A stretch of 43,912 bases of DNA from an uncultured Endomicrobiia bacterium (GCA_937936785.1 CALDDQ010000002.1:125192-169103); one strand, 5' to 3'; shown: positions 1 through 8,678, numbered from the stretch's first letter. Translations and numbers: made by a program. The notes: generated by a model not told the origin, from the sequence alone.

Positions 1-15
1 ATCTTTTATAGTATT

Positions 16-564
16 ATGAAAAAAATATTGATAGATATAGAGAAATGTTATAGTTGTGAAAACATTAAGGATAAAAATGGTTGTGTGGCTAAATGTTCAT
101 ATTTTTACAACCATTCTCATGTTTGGAATGACAAACAAAGAGAAGAGTCTAAGAACAGAGGATATGAAAAATTTTTTTCAAAAGTATTACAATATATAAT
201 TTGTCGTAGGTGTGAAGACGCATTTTGTATTAGTAGTTGTCCTAACGAATCTTTGTTTAAAGACGATAAAGGTGTTTTACATAAAAGTTTGTTTAGATGC
301 ACTTCGTGTAAAAGTTGTATGATAGGATGTCCGTTTGGCACTATTTATGAAGAAGTTTTAGAGTTTAAAAGTTCGCAGTGCGATTTTTGTATTCCGAGAA
401 GGACAGATGAAAATCCACCTTTGTGCACAACAACATGTCCTGAAGGAGCAATAAAATATTTAGACATAGAACCGAATGAAAAAGAGAACATTTATCAGAT
501 AACAGATAATTTGCTTGTCCATGCAATAAAATGGGTTTTGAAAGAACCGGTAAATAGTAAATAG
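16..564 (+). CDS. Four-cluster [4Fe-4S] ferredoxin-like electron-transfer protein (HycB/CooF/HydN type)
   Basis: This 182-residue cytoplasmic protein has four cysteine groups: CYSC..C..C at the N-terminus, CRRC-x4-C-x3-CP, CTSC-x2-C-x3-CP, and CDFC followed by a spaced C-x3-CP. That is the layout of the HycB/CooF/HydN family, which carries electrons between a catalytic oxidoreductase and a hydrogenase. There is no signal peptide or membrane segment. It lies upstream of a group 4 [NiFe] hydrogenase operon with one small CBS gene between, so I infer that it feeds or drains electrons from that complex. No Shine-Dalgarno sequence is visible before the ATG. Its usual partner (formate dehydrogenase, CO dehydrogenase or another oxidoreductase) would lie left of the window. 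The family is clear; the partner is unknown. Confidence 0.85.
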   Translation: MKKILIDIEKCYSCENIKDKNGCVAKCSYFYNHSHVWNDKQREESKNRGYEKFFSKVLQYIICRRCEDAFCISSCPNESLFKDDKGVLHKSLFRCTSCKSCMIGCPFGTIYEEVLEFKSSQCDFCIPRRTDENPPLCTTTCPEGAIKYLDIEPNEKENIYQITDNLLVHAIKWVLKEPVNSK

Positions 565-600
565 ATGGTAGATGTCAACATAGTTTTAAGATATATAGAA

Positions 601-623
601 ACTTAAGTGTTAAATTAACTTAA
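601..623. repeat. Short inverted repeat in the 105-bp gap between the ferredoxin and CBS genes
   Basis: TTAAGT (603-608) pairs with ACTTAA (618-623) around a 9-base loop, and ACTTAAGT (601-608) is itself an 8-base palindrome. It could be an operator or a weak hairpin. In sequence this AT-rich it could also be chance. No run of T follows it closely, so a terminator is unlikely. Confidence 0.25.
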
Positions 624-669
624 AAATAAGGTAGTGTAAAAGTTTAATTATTTTTTTTGGGAGAAAAAA

Positions 670-1050
670 ATGTTAAAAGCAAAAGATGTTATGTCAACAA
701 AAGTGATTTCAGTCAGACCAGATACTACAGCATTAGATTTGGCACAAATTTTATATGAAAAACGGATCAGTGGTGTACCGGTCGTAGATGAAAAAGGTGT
801 TTTAGTGGGAGTGGTTTCGGAACGCGATTTGTTAAATTTAATTTTTAGTGGTAATGCAAATTCAACAAAAGTTTCTGAGATAATGACAAAAAATCCTATA
901 AGTTTTACTCCTGAAACAGAATTAGACAAGATTTCGTTAGCAATTTCGGAGCGAGGATTTAGAAGAGTTATAATAGTTGATAATGAGAATAAAGTTGTTG
1001 GTATAGTGAGTAGACATGATATAATAAAAATAATTCTAGAACAAAGATAA
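670..1050 (+). CDS. Tandem CBS-domain protein
   Basis: This 126-residue protein consists of two CBS domains and nothing else. The first is about residues 1-60 (starting KAKDVMSTKVISVRPDTTA, with GVPVVDEKGVLVGVVSERDLL) and the second about 66-126 (EIMTKNPISFTPETELD, with RRVIIVDNENKVVGIVSRHD). CBS pairs usually bind adenosine nucleotides and sense energy state. A good ribosome site (GGGAG, about 659-663) precedes the ATG. Its place between the ferredoxin-like gene and the hydrogenase genes suggests a regulatory role for that complex, which is inference. Stand-alone CBS pairs are also common without a known partner. Confidence 0.85.
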   Translation: MLKAKDVMSTKVISVRPDTTALDLAQILYEKRISGVPVVDEKGVLVGVVSERDLLNLIFSGNANSTKVSEIMTKNPISFTPETELDKISLAISERGFRRVIIVDNENKVVGIVSRHDIIKIILEQR

Positions 1051-1079
1051 ACGTATGTTGAAAAACAGATTTGTTTAAA

Positions 1080-2279
1080 ATGAAAAAAATATTTTTTATA
1101 ACAATATTTTTTATCAGTACTCTTTTTGCTGAAAAAATACAGATAAGAGTTGTTGCTTCTGATGACAAATTAGCTCGGTATATTGCGATTCAAGAAGCTG
1201 CATCAAAAGTTGGTCAAGAAGTGATTGTTGTTAGTGGAGAACAGATCCATCCTTCTAAAATTGAAAAGATTAGTATGATGTCTAAGTCATTATTGGGAAG
1301 AGATACTTATGAATATATTTTTTTAGTTCACACTAAGGATGATAGCATGAAATATTCTATTTTTTGGACAATAGATAAAATATTACCTTTATTTAACTTT
1401 TTAATTTTTCCTGGATTACTATTTTCAATTTTTTTTGCGTTTATAATAAGTTTCATAGATAGAAAACTTACAGCAAGGATACAATGGCGACAAGGACCAC
1501 CGTTATGGCAAGGAATGTATGATTTTATTAAACTTTTAGGGAAGGAAGTCTTAATTCCGTCCCGTGCACAAAAAACAATTTTTGTTTTATCTCCTATAGT
1601 AGGTTTTTCAATAACAGTTTTAGTTTCAACGATGTTATGGTTATACTTTTTTGTTCCAAAATACAGTTTTTCAGGAGATATAATCGTAGTTTTGTATTTA
1701 ATGACAGTTCCTGCAGTGGTTTATATGTTAGGAGCAAGTGCTTCAGGCAATGTTGTTGCTGGGTTAGGAGTTAGTCGTGAAATGAAACTTATGTTATCAT
1801 ATGAATTGCCTCTAATAACGGCAATTTTAGTCCCGGTGATAAAATCTTCCAGTATAAAAATTTTAGACATTATGCAAAACTCTTCACAACCAATTATTTT
1901 TAGTTTATCAGGATTTTTAGCATTTTTAGTTGCAGTGATAAGTTTTCAGGCAAAGATTGGTTTAGTACCATTTGACGCATCAGAGGCAGAGCAAGAGATT
2001 GCTGGAGGTATAACAATAGAATATTCAGGAATTTTGTTAGGACTAATAAAATTAGCGAAACAAATTTTGTATTCAATTGTTCCATTGTTTATAATAATGA
2101 CATTTTTTCCTGGTGGTGGATTATTAGTGGTTATTAAATATTTTATTGTGTTGCTGTTATTTGTTTTAATAAGAAATACAAATCCGAGATTAAAGATAGG
2201 TCAAAGCATAAATTTTTTTTGGAAAATAATTTTTCCTATAAGTTTGATTGCTATAATATTAGCAGTTTCAGGTAAATAA
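1080..2279 (+). CDS. mbhM: Group 4 hydrogenase membrane anchor subunit (MbhM/EchB/NuoH family) with an exported N-terminal domain
   Basis: From about residue 103 on this is a NuoH-family membrane subunit, which links the hydrogenase arm to the ion-pumping arm. It shows IDRKLTARIQWRQGPP and FDASEAEQEIAGGITIEYSG, both hallmarks of the family, and about eight hydrophobic helices. Ahead of that lie a clear signal-peptide-like stretch (residues 1-17, MKKIFFITIFFISTLFA) and about 80 polar residues (18-100) that I do not recognise. With 399 residues it is about 75 longer than typical NuoH. I chose the ATG at 1080 because the signal sequence starts there; an in-frame TTG at 1071 is possible. No Shine-Dalgarno is visible. 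It opens the hydrogenase module, 13 bases before mbhJ. Confidence 0.88.
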   Translation: MKKIFFITIFFISTLFAEKIQIRVVASDDKLARYIAIQEAASKVGQEVIVVSGEQIHPSKIEKISMMSKSLLGRDTYEYIFLVHTKDDSMKYSIFWTIDKILPLFNFLIFPGLLFSIFFAFIISFIDRKLTARIQWRQGPPLWQGMYDFIKLLGKEVLIPSRAQKTIFVLSPIVGFSITVLVSTMLWLYFFVPKYSFSGDIIVVLYLMTVPAVVYMLGASASGNVVAGLGVSREMKLMLSYELPLITAILVPVIKSSSIKILDIMQNSSQPIIFSLSGFLAFLVAVISFQAKIGLVPFDASEAEQEIAGGITIEYSGILLGLIKLAKQILYSIVPLFIIMTFFPGGGLLVVIKYFIVLLLFVLIRNTNPRLKIGQSINFFWKIIFPISLIAIILAVSGK

Positions 2280-2292
2280 TTTATTAAATTGT

Positions 2293-2709
2293 ATGGAAAT
2301 AATAAAAAAGTCGTTACTAAAATCTTTATGGGTGATGCATGCGCCGATGTCACCGTGTAACAACTGTGATATAGAAATTTTAGATGCGTTAACTCCAAGG
2401 TATGATTTAGAACGGTTTGGTATACAATTGGTTGGTTCAATAAGACATGCAGATGTTTTGTTAGTAAGTGGAGTGCCAAATTATAAGAATTACAAGAAAT
2501 TGAAATATCTGCTTGACCAAGCAGCAAAACCATGTTTTGTTGTGGGAGTTGGGACTTGTAGTTGTGGTCGTGGTATGTTTAAAGATTCTTACAACAGTCC
2601 GTGTAATGTTGACGATTTGGTAAAAGTTGATGCTTATATTCCTGGTTGTCCACCAAGACCTGAGGCAATTATTGCTGGTGTGGTAAAACTTATTAATGCA
2701 TTGAAATAA
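2293..2709 (+). CDS. mbhJ: [NiFe] hydrogenase small subunit, group 4 (MbhJ/EchC/NuoB family)
   Basis: This is the cytoplasmic small subunit that carries the single [4Fe-4S] cluster next to the catalytic subunit. Its 138 residues match the short group 4 form, not the larger uptake-hydrogenase form. Likely cluster ligands are C22 and C25 (PCNNCDIE), C89 (GTCSCGRG) and C119 (IPGCPPRPEAI). The CxxC arrangement separates it from true complex I NuoB, which has adjacent cysteines. It sits between the NuoH-like and NuoC-like genes. No upstream ribosome site stands out. Identification is firm. Confidence 0.93.
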   Translation: MEIIKKSLLKSLWVMHAPMSPCNNCDIEILDALTPRYDLERFGIQLVGSIRHADVLLVSGVPNYKNYKKLKYLLDQAAKPCFVVGVGTCSCGRGMFKDSYNSPCNVDDLVKVDAYIPGCPPRPEAIIAGVVKLINALK

Positions 2710-2728
2710 ATTTTTGGAGAATTTAAAA

Positions 2729-3163
2729 ATGAGTATAATAGAACAAGTAAAACAAAGTTTATCTGATAAAATAATAAGTATTGAAGAAAATAATAATTTA
2801 TTTAAAAAACGTTTTTATATAGAAGTTAAGAAAGAAGATGTTGTAGAACTAACAAAAATAATGTTTAAAGATCTTAAGTTTAGATTTATTACTGCTACTG
2901 CAACAGAATTAGAAAAATATTTTGAAATTGTCTACCATTACAGTTATGATAAAACAGGTGAAGTTGTATCTTTAAGAGTAAAGTTAGAAGACAAGTCCAA
3001 TCCAAGCATAGATTCTATAACACCAATTTTTATTGCAGCGGAATGGATTGAACGAGAAATGTGGGAACTAATAGGAATAAATTTTGTTGGTCATCCTAAT
3101 TTAAAACATTTGTTATTAGCAGATGACTGGCCAGAAAAAAATTATCCTTTGAGGAATAAATAA
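2729..3163 (+). CDS. mbhK: Hydrogenase 30-kDa-type subunit (MbhK/EchD/NuoC family)
   Basis: This small cytoplasmic subunit contacts the catalytic subunit. The diagnostic C-terminal run is WIEREMWELIGINFVGHP followed by LLLADDWPEKNYPLR, as in NuoC and its hydrogenase homologues. I place the start at the ATG at 2729, giving 144 residues, because a GGAG ribosome site sits at about 2716-2719. The in-frame TTG at 2714 overlaps that site and is unlikely to be used. The stop codon (TAATG) overlaps the start of the large-subunit gene by one base, which implies translational coupling. Confidence 0.9.
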   Translation: MSIIEQVKQSLSDKIISIEENNNLFKKRFYIEVKKEDVVELTKIMFKDLKFRFITATATELEKYFEIVYHYSYDKTGEVVSLRVKLEDKSNPSIDSITPIFIAAEWIEREMWELIGINFVGHPNLKHLLLADDWPEKNYPLRNK

Positions 3164-4353
3164 TGAAAAAAATTATACCAATAGGTCCATATCACCCACT
3201 ACAAGACGAACCTGAATTTTTTAAGTTATATGTAGAAGGAGAGAATGTTGTTGACATAGATATTGAGATAGGATATAACCATCGTGGTGTTGAAAAATTG
3301 TCTGAGACAAAACATTATGATCAAGTAACATTTTTAGTAGAACGAATATGTGGCATATGTTCAACTTCTCATCCATTTGCTTATGTTAATGCTATGGAAA
3401 ATTTATTAGGATTAGAAGTGCCTCTGAGAGCAAAATGTATCAGAACAATAGTCGGTGAATTGGAACGAATACATTCACACTTGTTATGGTTAGGTTTAGC
3501 AGGACATTTTATAGGTTATAACACAGTTTGGATGTGGTCATGGAAATATAGAGAAAATGTTTGCGATATATTAGAACTAATTTCGGGTAACCGCCAACAT
3601 TACTCAATGTTTAAAATTGGTGGTGTTAGGAAAGATATACCACAGGATTTAATTCCTGAAGTAGAAAAATTGTGTACTAACTTAGTTGCTGTTATAGACA
3701 TGTTTAAAGGAGCAGTTATGGATGATCCTGTGATACAGGCTCGTTTGAAAGGTGTAGGGGTTTTAACAAAAGAAGATGCAATAAATTATTGTGTAGTAGG
3801 ACCAACAGCTCGTGCAAGTGGTGTTGATATTGATGTTCGTAGAGATGATCCTTATGCAGCATATGGTATGATAAAATTCAATGTTATAGTATTACAAAAT
3901 GGTGATGTTTTTGACAAAGCAGTTGTGAGAATTTTAGAAATGTATGAATCAATAAAAATTATACAACAATGTTTAGATATTTTAAAAACAGAGAAAGGTG
4001 AAATCGAGATAAAGATACATTTTATACCAAAAGGTGAAGGTCTTGGCCGGCACGAAGCACCTCGTGGTGAAGTGTTTCATTTTATAAAATCCGATGGGTC
4101 AAATAGGCCTGTAAGACACAAAATTCGTGCTCCATCGTATATGAACGTTGCGTCTAACAAAGTTGCTGCTGTTGGGCAGACAGTTTCTGATGCTGCAATA
4201 ACTTTAGCTGCGGTAGATCCGTGTTATTGTTGTACAGAACGAGCAGTGATTTTGGATAGAAACGATAATATAATTTATAGATACAATGATTTAATAAAAT
4301 TATCTCAACAAAAAACAGAAGGACTAATCAAAAAATTGGTTAAACAAAAATAA
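3163..4353 (+). CDS. mbhL: [NiFe] hydrogenase large (catalytic) subunit, group 4 (MbhL/EchE/NuoD family)
   Basis: This subunit holds the Ni-Fe active site. Both ligand motifs are intact: L1 is RICGICSTSH (C63, C66) and L2 is DPCYCCTER (C354, C357), so it is a hydrogenase and not a complex I NuoD, which lacks these cysteines. An extra Cys (C356) lies inside L2. Thirty-six residues follow R360. Some [NiFe] large subunits have such a tail cut off after metal insertion, but no maturation protease or hyp gene is in the window. At 396 residues its length is normal for the group. Reduced ferredoxin is the expected electron donor for H2 formation, or the acceptor in the uptake direction. Confidence 0.94.
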   Translation: MKKIIPIGPYHPLQDEPEFFKLYVEGENVVDIDIEIGYNHRGVEKLSETKHYDQVTFLVERICGICSTSHPFAYVNAMENLLGLEVPLRAKCIRTIVGELERIHSHLLWLGLAGHFIGYNTVWMWSWKYRENVCDILELISGNRQHYSMFKIGGVRKDIPQDLIPEVEKLCTNLVAVIDMFKGAVMDDPVIQARLKGVGVLTKEDAINYCVVGPTARASGVDIDVRRDDPYAAYGMIKFNVIVLQNGDVFDKAVVRILEMYESIKIIQQCLDILKTEKGEIEIKIHFIPKGEGLGRHEAPRGEVFHFIKSDGSNRPVRHKIRAPSYMNVASNKVAAVGQTVSDAAITLAAVDPCYCCTERAVILDRNDNIIYRYNDLIKLSQQKTEGLIKKLVKQK

Positions 4354-4357
4354 ATGT

Positions 4358-5761
4358 ATGGAAGTTATGGATAACAATTTAGTAAACATAATTATTGCTG
4401 TTCCAATTCTTGGTTCAGTGTTAATTTTATTATTAAAAGAACGTGATTGGAACAAGATTTTATCATCAATCTTTGTTTTTGTAAGTTTTGTTTTAGTTGT
4501 GGTTTTATACTATAACTCTTTTAGTAATAATTTTAGTTTTCAGAAAGAACACAGGACTACATATTTATTTATAGACAATTATGCAATTGTTATGGCATTA
4601 GTTTCTTCGTTTATAAGTTTTTTAATTATATTATATTCATATAGTTACATGAAAAGTTATGATAGACAAAATGAATATTATTTTTATGTGACATTGTTCA
4701 TAGGTTCAATGTTAGGATTAATTTTTAGTTCAGATTTAATTTTAATGTACATTTTTTGGGAAATTACGTCAATATGTTCCTGGAAGTTAATAAGTTTTTA
4801 CAAAAAAGAACAACATATATTTGCTGCTAATAAAGCTTTTTTGATAACATTTTTAGGTTCTGCAATGATGTTATTAGGAATATCTATATTATTTGCAGAC
4901 CATAGAACTTTTAATTTAATTGATTTAAAAGGTCGGCGAATTTCAGATTTAGCTATGTTACTAATTTTTTGTGGTATGATTTCCAAATCTGCCCAGGTTC
5001 CATTTCATACCTGGCTACCAGAAGCAGGAGTTGCACCAACACCGGTTACTGCATTATTGCATGCAGCGGTATTGGTGAAAATAGGAGTATATACTTTTGG
5101 TAGAATTTTTGTTTTTACACTATTACCATCACCAGTTTTTCAAAATTTTGTTATGTGGTTATCATTGTTAACAATTTTATTTTCAGGACTGGTTGCTTAT
5201 GTAGAAAAAGACATAAAACGTATCTTAGCTTACTCAACGATTTCGCAGATAGGATACATTTTTTTAGGTTTTGCAACAAATGTTTATATAGGAATAATTG
5301 GTTCTATATTTTACATTGTTTCACATGGAATTGCAAAAGCAGGATTATTTCTTGCTGCTGGTGTGATAGAACATAATACGCACGAGCGTGACATAACAAA
5401 ACTTGGTGGTTTATATCATACCATGCCAATAACTTCAATAGCATTTTTATTATGTGCTATGTCAGTGATAGGATTTCCTTTATTAAGTGGTTTTTTTGCA
5501 AAATTTTTTGTAGTGAGTGGAATAGTAGCGAGTGGCAAAATTTTTATTGCTGTTGGAGCGATATTAGGTGCAGTTATAACAATGTTATATTTGTTAAGAG
5601 TTTATAATAAAGTTTTTTTAGGAGAAAAAAAGTTTGAAGTAAGAGAAGAAACAAAGATTATGTTGTTTGTGATAATTTTGTTAGGAATAATTTCTATAAT
5701 TTTAGGAATTTTTCCTCAAACAATAATAAATTTTTTAGTTAAAGATAGCAAACTTATATGA
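4358..5761 (+). CDS. Ion-pump subunit of hydrogenase complex (MrpD/NuoL/M/N family), first extra copy
   Basis: This 467-residue polytopic membrane protein is of the proton-conducting antiporter family. The conserved pair used for ion translocation is visible: E135 in YIFWEITSIC and K210 in ISKSAQVPFHTWLPEAG. A further lysine lies in ALLHAAVLVKIGVYTFGR. It starts 4 bases after mbhL and overlaps the next pump gene by 4 bases (ATGA). An ATG at 4367 is an alternative start. The Pyrococcus Mbh has one such pump (MbhH) plus MbhM, so this is an addition. Which ion it moves cannot be told from the sequence. Confidence 0.9.
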   Translation: MEVMDNNLVNIIIAVPILGSVLILLLKERDWNKILSSIFVFVSFVLVVVLYYNSFSNNFSFQKEHRTTYLFIDNYAIVMALVSSFISFLIILYSYSYMKSYDRQNEYYFYVTLFIGSMLGLIFSSDLILMYIFWEITSICSWKLISFYKKEQHIFAANKAFLITFLGSAMMLLGISILFADHRTFNLIDLKGRRISDLAMLLIFCGMISKSAQVPFHTWLPEAGVAPTPVTALLHAAVLVKIGVYTFGRIFVFTLLPSPVFQNFVMWLSLLTILFSGLVAYVEKDIKRILAYSTISQIGYIFLGFATNVYIGIIGSIFYIVSHGIAKAGLFLAAGVIEHNTHERDITKLGGLYHTMPITSIAFLLCAMSVIGFPLLSGFFAKFFVVSGIVASGKIFIAVGAILGAVITMLYLLRVYNKVFLGEKKFEVREETKIMLFVIILLGIISIILGIFPQTIINFLVKDSKLI

Positions 5762-7677
5762 ATATTATGATAATATTATTAATAGTTTTACCTTTAATCA
5801 TAGGAATTTTAATATTTTTTTTAAAAAAATTAGAATATTTATTAAGCATATTTACTTCTTTAATATTATTTTTATTAAGTATAAACCTATTATTTTTTGA
5901 AAATAGAATCGTGGAAATAAAGTGGGTGTCGGAATTTGGAATAAATTTTGTTTTTAATGCAGATTTATATTCGGTATTTTCAATAATTTTAGCTACATTA
6001 TTTGTTTTGTTGATAAGTTTGTATTCTGGTACCAAGAATTTATTTGTAGATAACACAAAAAAACACATTTATTTTTCGTTAATTATGATAAATTTAGGTA
6101 TAATAAATGGCATTTTTTTGTCTACAAATTTGGTAACATTTTTAATTTTTTGGGAACTTGCTGGTATAGTATTATACTTAGCAATAAGATTTTTAGCAAA
6201 GAAAGATAATGAAATAATTGCTACAAAAACTTTGTATATAACAGGTTTTGTAGATTTTTGTTTATTGTTAGGAATAATTATGTTGATAAAAATTTCTGGT
6301 ACTGTATCAATGAGGCCATTTAATTATATGTTAAATTCTCCATATACGATAACAATGTTTATTTTTCTTGTAATAGGTGCTTTAGGAAAAGTTGGTTCAT
6401 TACCATTTCATACATGGATACCATCGGCAGCAGAAAGAGTCCCGGTTCCAGTTGCAACATATTTAATATCTGTAGTTGACAAACTTTTAGGTATTTATTT
6501 GTTGTATAAAATTTGCGGTGAAATATTTTTGTTAAAACCAAATAATGGATTGATGATAATAGGACTAATAACAATAATATCAGCAGTTTTTATGGCTTTA
6601 GTACAGCATGATTTAAAAAAACTTTTGTCTTATCATGCAGTTTCTCAAGTAGGATACATGATTTTAGGTATAGGAAGTGGCACTGTGGTAGGGTTAGCTG
6701 GGGGAGTTTTTCATATGATAAATAATGTAATTTACAAGAGTTGTTTATTTTTATCTTGTGGATCTGTTGAGAGTATGACTGGTAATAGTGATTTGACTGA
6801 CAATGGTGGTTTGGCAAAATTTATGCCGATAACATTTATTACAACTTTAATTTCTGCGTTAGCAATATCTGGTGTTCCACCGTTAAACGGTTTTTTTTCA
6901 AAATGGATGGTTTATCAGGGTGTTGTAGAATCTTTTAGTAAGACTCATTCTTTAGTTCCTATACTATGTTTAATTGGTGCGATGTTTGGCAGTGCATTAA
7001 CTTTAGCCTCTTTTTTGAAAGTTGTATATTCAATTTTTCTTTCAAGTCCTTTAAATAAAAATGATAAAAGTGAAATTAAAGAAGTTTCGTTTAATATGTT
7101 ATTACCAATGATTTTTTTATCAGTTAGTTGTATAATACTTGGAGTATTTGCATTTGAAATTCCATTAAAACAAGTTATATATCCTATTTTATCATTTAGT
7201 AATATTATCACAAAGAATATTTTTAGTGGCAGTTGGCAACCTGTTATATCTACAGCATTAATTATATCAGGGATATTTTTAGGTGTGGTTATATATTTAA
7301 TTTTAAGTTTTAATAAAAGAAGTCGTTTAGTAAAAACTTATTTATACGGAGAAGAAGAAAAGTTTGAAGGAACGGTTTTGCCTGGAACCGATTTTTATAT
7401 TTCAATAACAGAGAAGGAACCTTTTGCCACGATATATTTTTTAGCAAGAAAAAAATTTTTTGATTTTTACAATTGGGCAATAGGATTAGTTGGCATGATT
7501 TCAAGATTACTAAAATTTTTGTTTGACAGAAAAATTTTTGATTTATATTATATAGGTAAAAAAATTGTTTTTGTGATAAGTAAATTTTTATCTTCATTAC
7601 ACAGAGGAAACTTACATGGTTATATGTCATGGATAGTGATAGGTCTGGCAATAATTTTATTATTTTTATTAAAATAA
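5758..7677 (+). CDS. Long NuoL/MrpA-type ion-pump subunit of hydrogenase complex, with a C-terminal extension
   Basis: This 639-residue membrane protein has the same pump fold: E133 in FWELAGIVLY and K211 in GALGKVGSLPFHTWIPSAA, then VDKLLGIYLLYK. After the roughly 14-helix core it carries a tail of about 130 residues with a cytoplasmic stretch (TYLYGEEEKFEGT) and a last hydrophobic helix after LHRGNLHGYMSWIVIG. That layout recalls the NuoL C-terminal lateral arm. I see no separate MbhI gene, so this tail could do MbhI's bridging job; that is inference. It overlaps the upstream pump gene at ATGA and is followed after 6 bases by mbhD-E. Confidence 0.9.
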   Translation: MNIMIILLIVLPLIIGILIFFLKKLEYLLSIFTSLILFLLSINLLFFENRIVEIKWVSEFGINFVFNADLYSVFSIILATLFVLLISLYSGTKNLFVDNTKKHIYFSLIMINLGIINGIFLSTNLVTFLIFWELAGIVLYLAIRFLAKKDNEIIATKTLYITGFVDFCLLLGIIMLIKISGTVSMRPFNYMLNSPYTITMFIFLVIGALGKVGSLPFHTWIPSAAERVPVPVATYLISVVDKLLGIYLLYKICGEIFLLKPNNGLMIIGLITIISAVFMALVQHDLKKLLSYHAVSQVGYMILGIGSGTVVGLAGGVFHMINNVIYKSCLFLSCGSVESMTGNSDLTDNGGLAKFMPITFITTLISALAISGVPPLNGFFSKWMVYQGVVESFSKTHSLVPILCLIGAMFGSALTLASFLKVVYSIFLSSPLNKNDKSEIKEVSFNMLLPMIFLSVSCIILGVFAFEIPLKQVIYPILSFSNIITKNIFSGSWQPVISTALIISGIFLGVVIYLILSFNKRSRLVKTYLYGEEEKFEGTVLPGTDFYISITEKEPFATIYFLARKKFFDFYNWAIGLVGMISRLLKFLFDRKIFDLYYIGKKIVFVISKFLSSLHRGNLHGYMSWIVIGLAIILLFLLK

Positions 7678-7683
7678 AAATTT

Positions 7684-8205
7684 ATGGATATAAATTTAGT
7701 AATTAAAATACTTTTAGTATTAATGATATTTGGTTCTATTGTAGCAATAGAAATTCGTGATTTATTATCTTCAGTGGTAAGTGTTGGTGCGGTAGGGATT
7801 ATTTTAACACTGGTTTTTTTATTATTGCAAGCGCCGGATTTAGCAATAGTACAACTTGTAGTAGAAATTCTTGCGTTGGTAATAATGATAAGAGCAACTG
7901 TTGTTCGTGATGAAACTGTTTATACTACAAAAGAATTCATAAATCGTGTGATAACGTTATTAGGAGTATTTGTTTTTATATATTTTGCAATTTTAGTATC
8001 CAAAGAATTACCTATGTTCGGTAATCCAAAATATAAAGTATCACAGTATTATGTAGATAACGCATTATTTGATACAGGTGCAACAAATGTTGTCTCTTCC
8101 ATAATATTAAACTATCGTGCATATGACACTTTAGGTGAAGCTGTGGTATTATTTACTGCGATAACAGGTGTGTTAACAGTTATGCGTAAAAAAGTGAAAA
8201 AATAG
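7684..8205 (+). CDS. Fused MbhD-MbhE subunit (C-terminal part of MrpA)
   Basis: This 173-residue membrane protein matches the two small domains that end MrpA and form MbhD plus MbhE in archaeal Mbh. The MbhD/DUF4040 signature is QAPDLAIVQLVVEILALV (about residues 55-73). The MbhE signature is TNVVSSIILNYRAYDTLGEA near the C-terminus. About five to six hydrophobic helices are visible. In Pyrococcus these are two genes; here they are one. The product should belong to the Mrp antiporter module between the pumps and the hydrogenase. Confidence 0.85.
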   Translation: MDINLVIKILLVLMIFGSIVAIEIRDLLSSVVSVGAVGIILTLVFLLLQAPDLAIVQLVVEILALVIMIRATVVRDETVYTTKEFINRVITLLGVFVFIYFAILVSKELPMFGNPKYKVSQYYVDNALFDTGATNVVSSIILNYRAYDTLGEAVVLFTAITGVLTVMRKKVKK

Positions 8206-8222
8206 TTTTTGTATATAAATAT

Positions 8223-8675
8223 ATGAAACAAAAGACTAATAAAGAAGGAATGACATTGATAGTAAAAACAATTACTAGATTAACGGTGTTGTTAATAGTT
8301 TTATATGCTATATATATAACATTACACGGTCATTTAACACCTGGTGGTGGTTTTGCTGGAGGAGTAATTTTAGCGTTATCATTTGTGCATGTAGTAATAG
8401 CTTTTGGGAAAGATTTCGTAATGAAAAAATTTTCTAAAGAAATTTTACCAATTTTAGAAAGTTTTGGAGGATTACTTTTTTTAATTATCGCAGTGTTAGG
8501 TTTTATAGGTGGATCTTTTTTTAAAAATGTCTTTGGTGTTGGAAAAAGTTATAATTTATTTTCTGCAGGACAAATTATGCCAAGTAATATTGCAATAATG
8601 TTAAAAGTAGGTTTTGGTATGTTTAGTGCATTTTTATGTTTAATATTATTTGTACACAAGGACGAGGATAAATAA
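8223..8675 (+). CDS. mbhF: MrpB/MnhB-family subunit (MbhF)
   Basis: This 150-residue protein has four hydrophobic helices and the MnhB signature HGHLTPGGGFAGGVILALSF near residues 38-57. It is a structural part of the Mrp cation/proton antiporter module. Its position after MbhD-E and before MbhG is the same as in Mrp and Mbh operons. The leader has no clear ribosome site, so translation may depend on coupling or on an unstructured AT-rich leader. Family assignment is firm. Confidence 0.9.
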   Translation: MKQKTNKEGMTLIVKTITRLTVLLIVLYAIYITLHGHLTPGGGFAGGVILALSFVHVVIAFGKDFVMKKFSKEILPILESFGGLLFLIIAVLGFIGGSFFKNVFGVGKSYNLFSAGQIMPSNIAIMLKVGFGMFSAFLCLILFVHKDEDK

Positions 8676-8678
8676 ATT

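Noticed and set aside
2714-2728. TTG at 2714 as the mbhK start
   Set aside because: It overlaps the GGAG ribosome site; the ATG at 2729 has correct spacing from that site.
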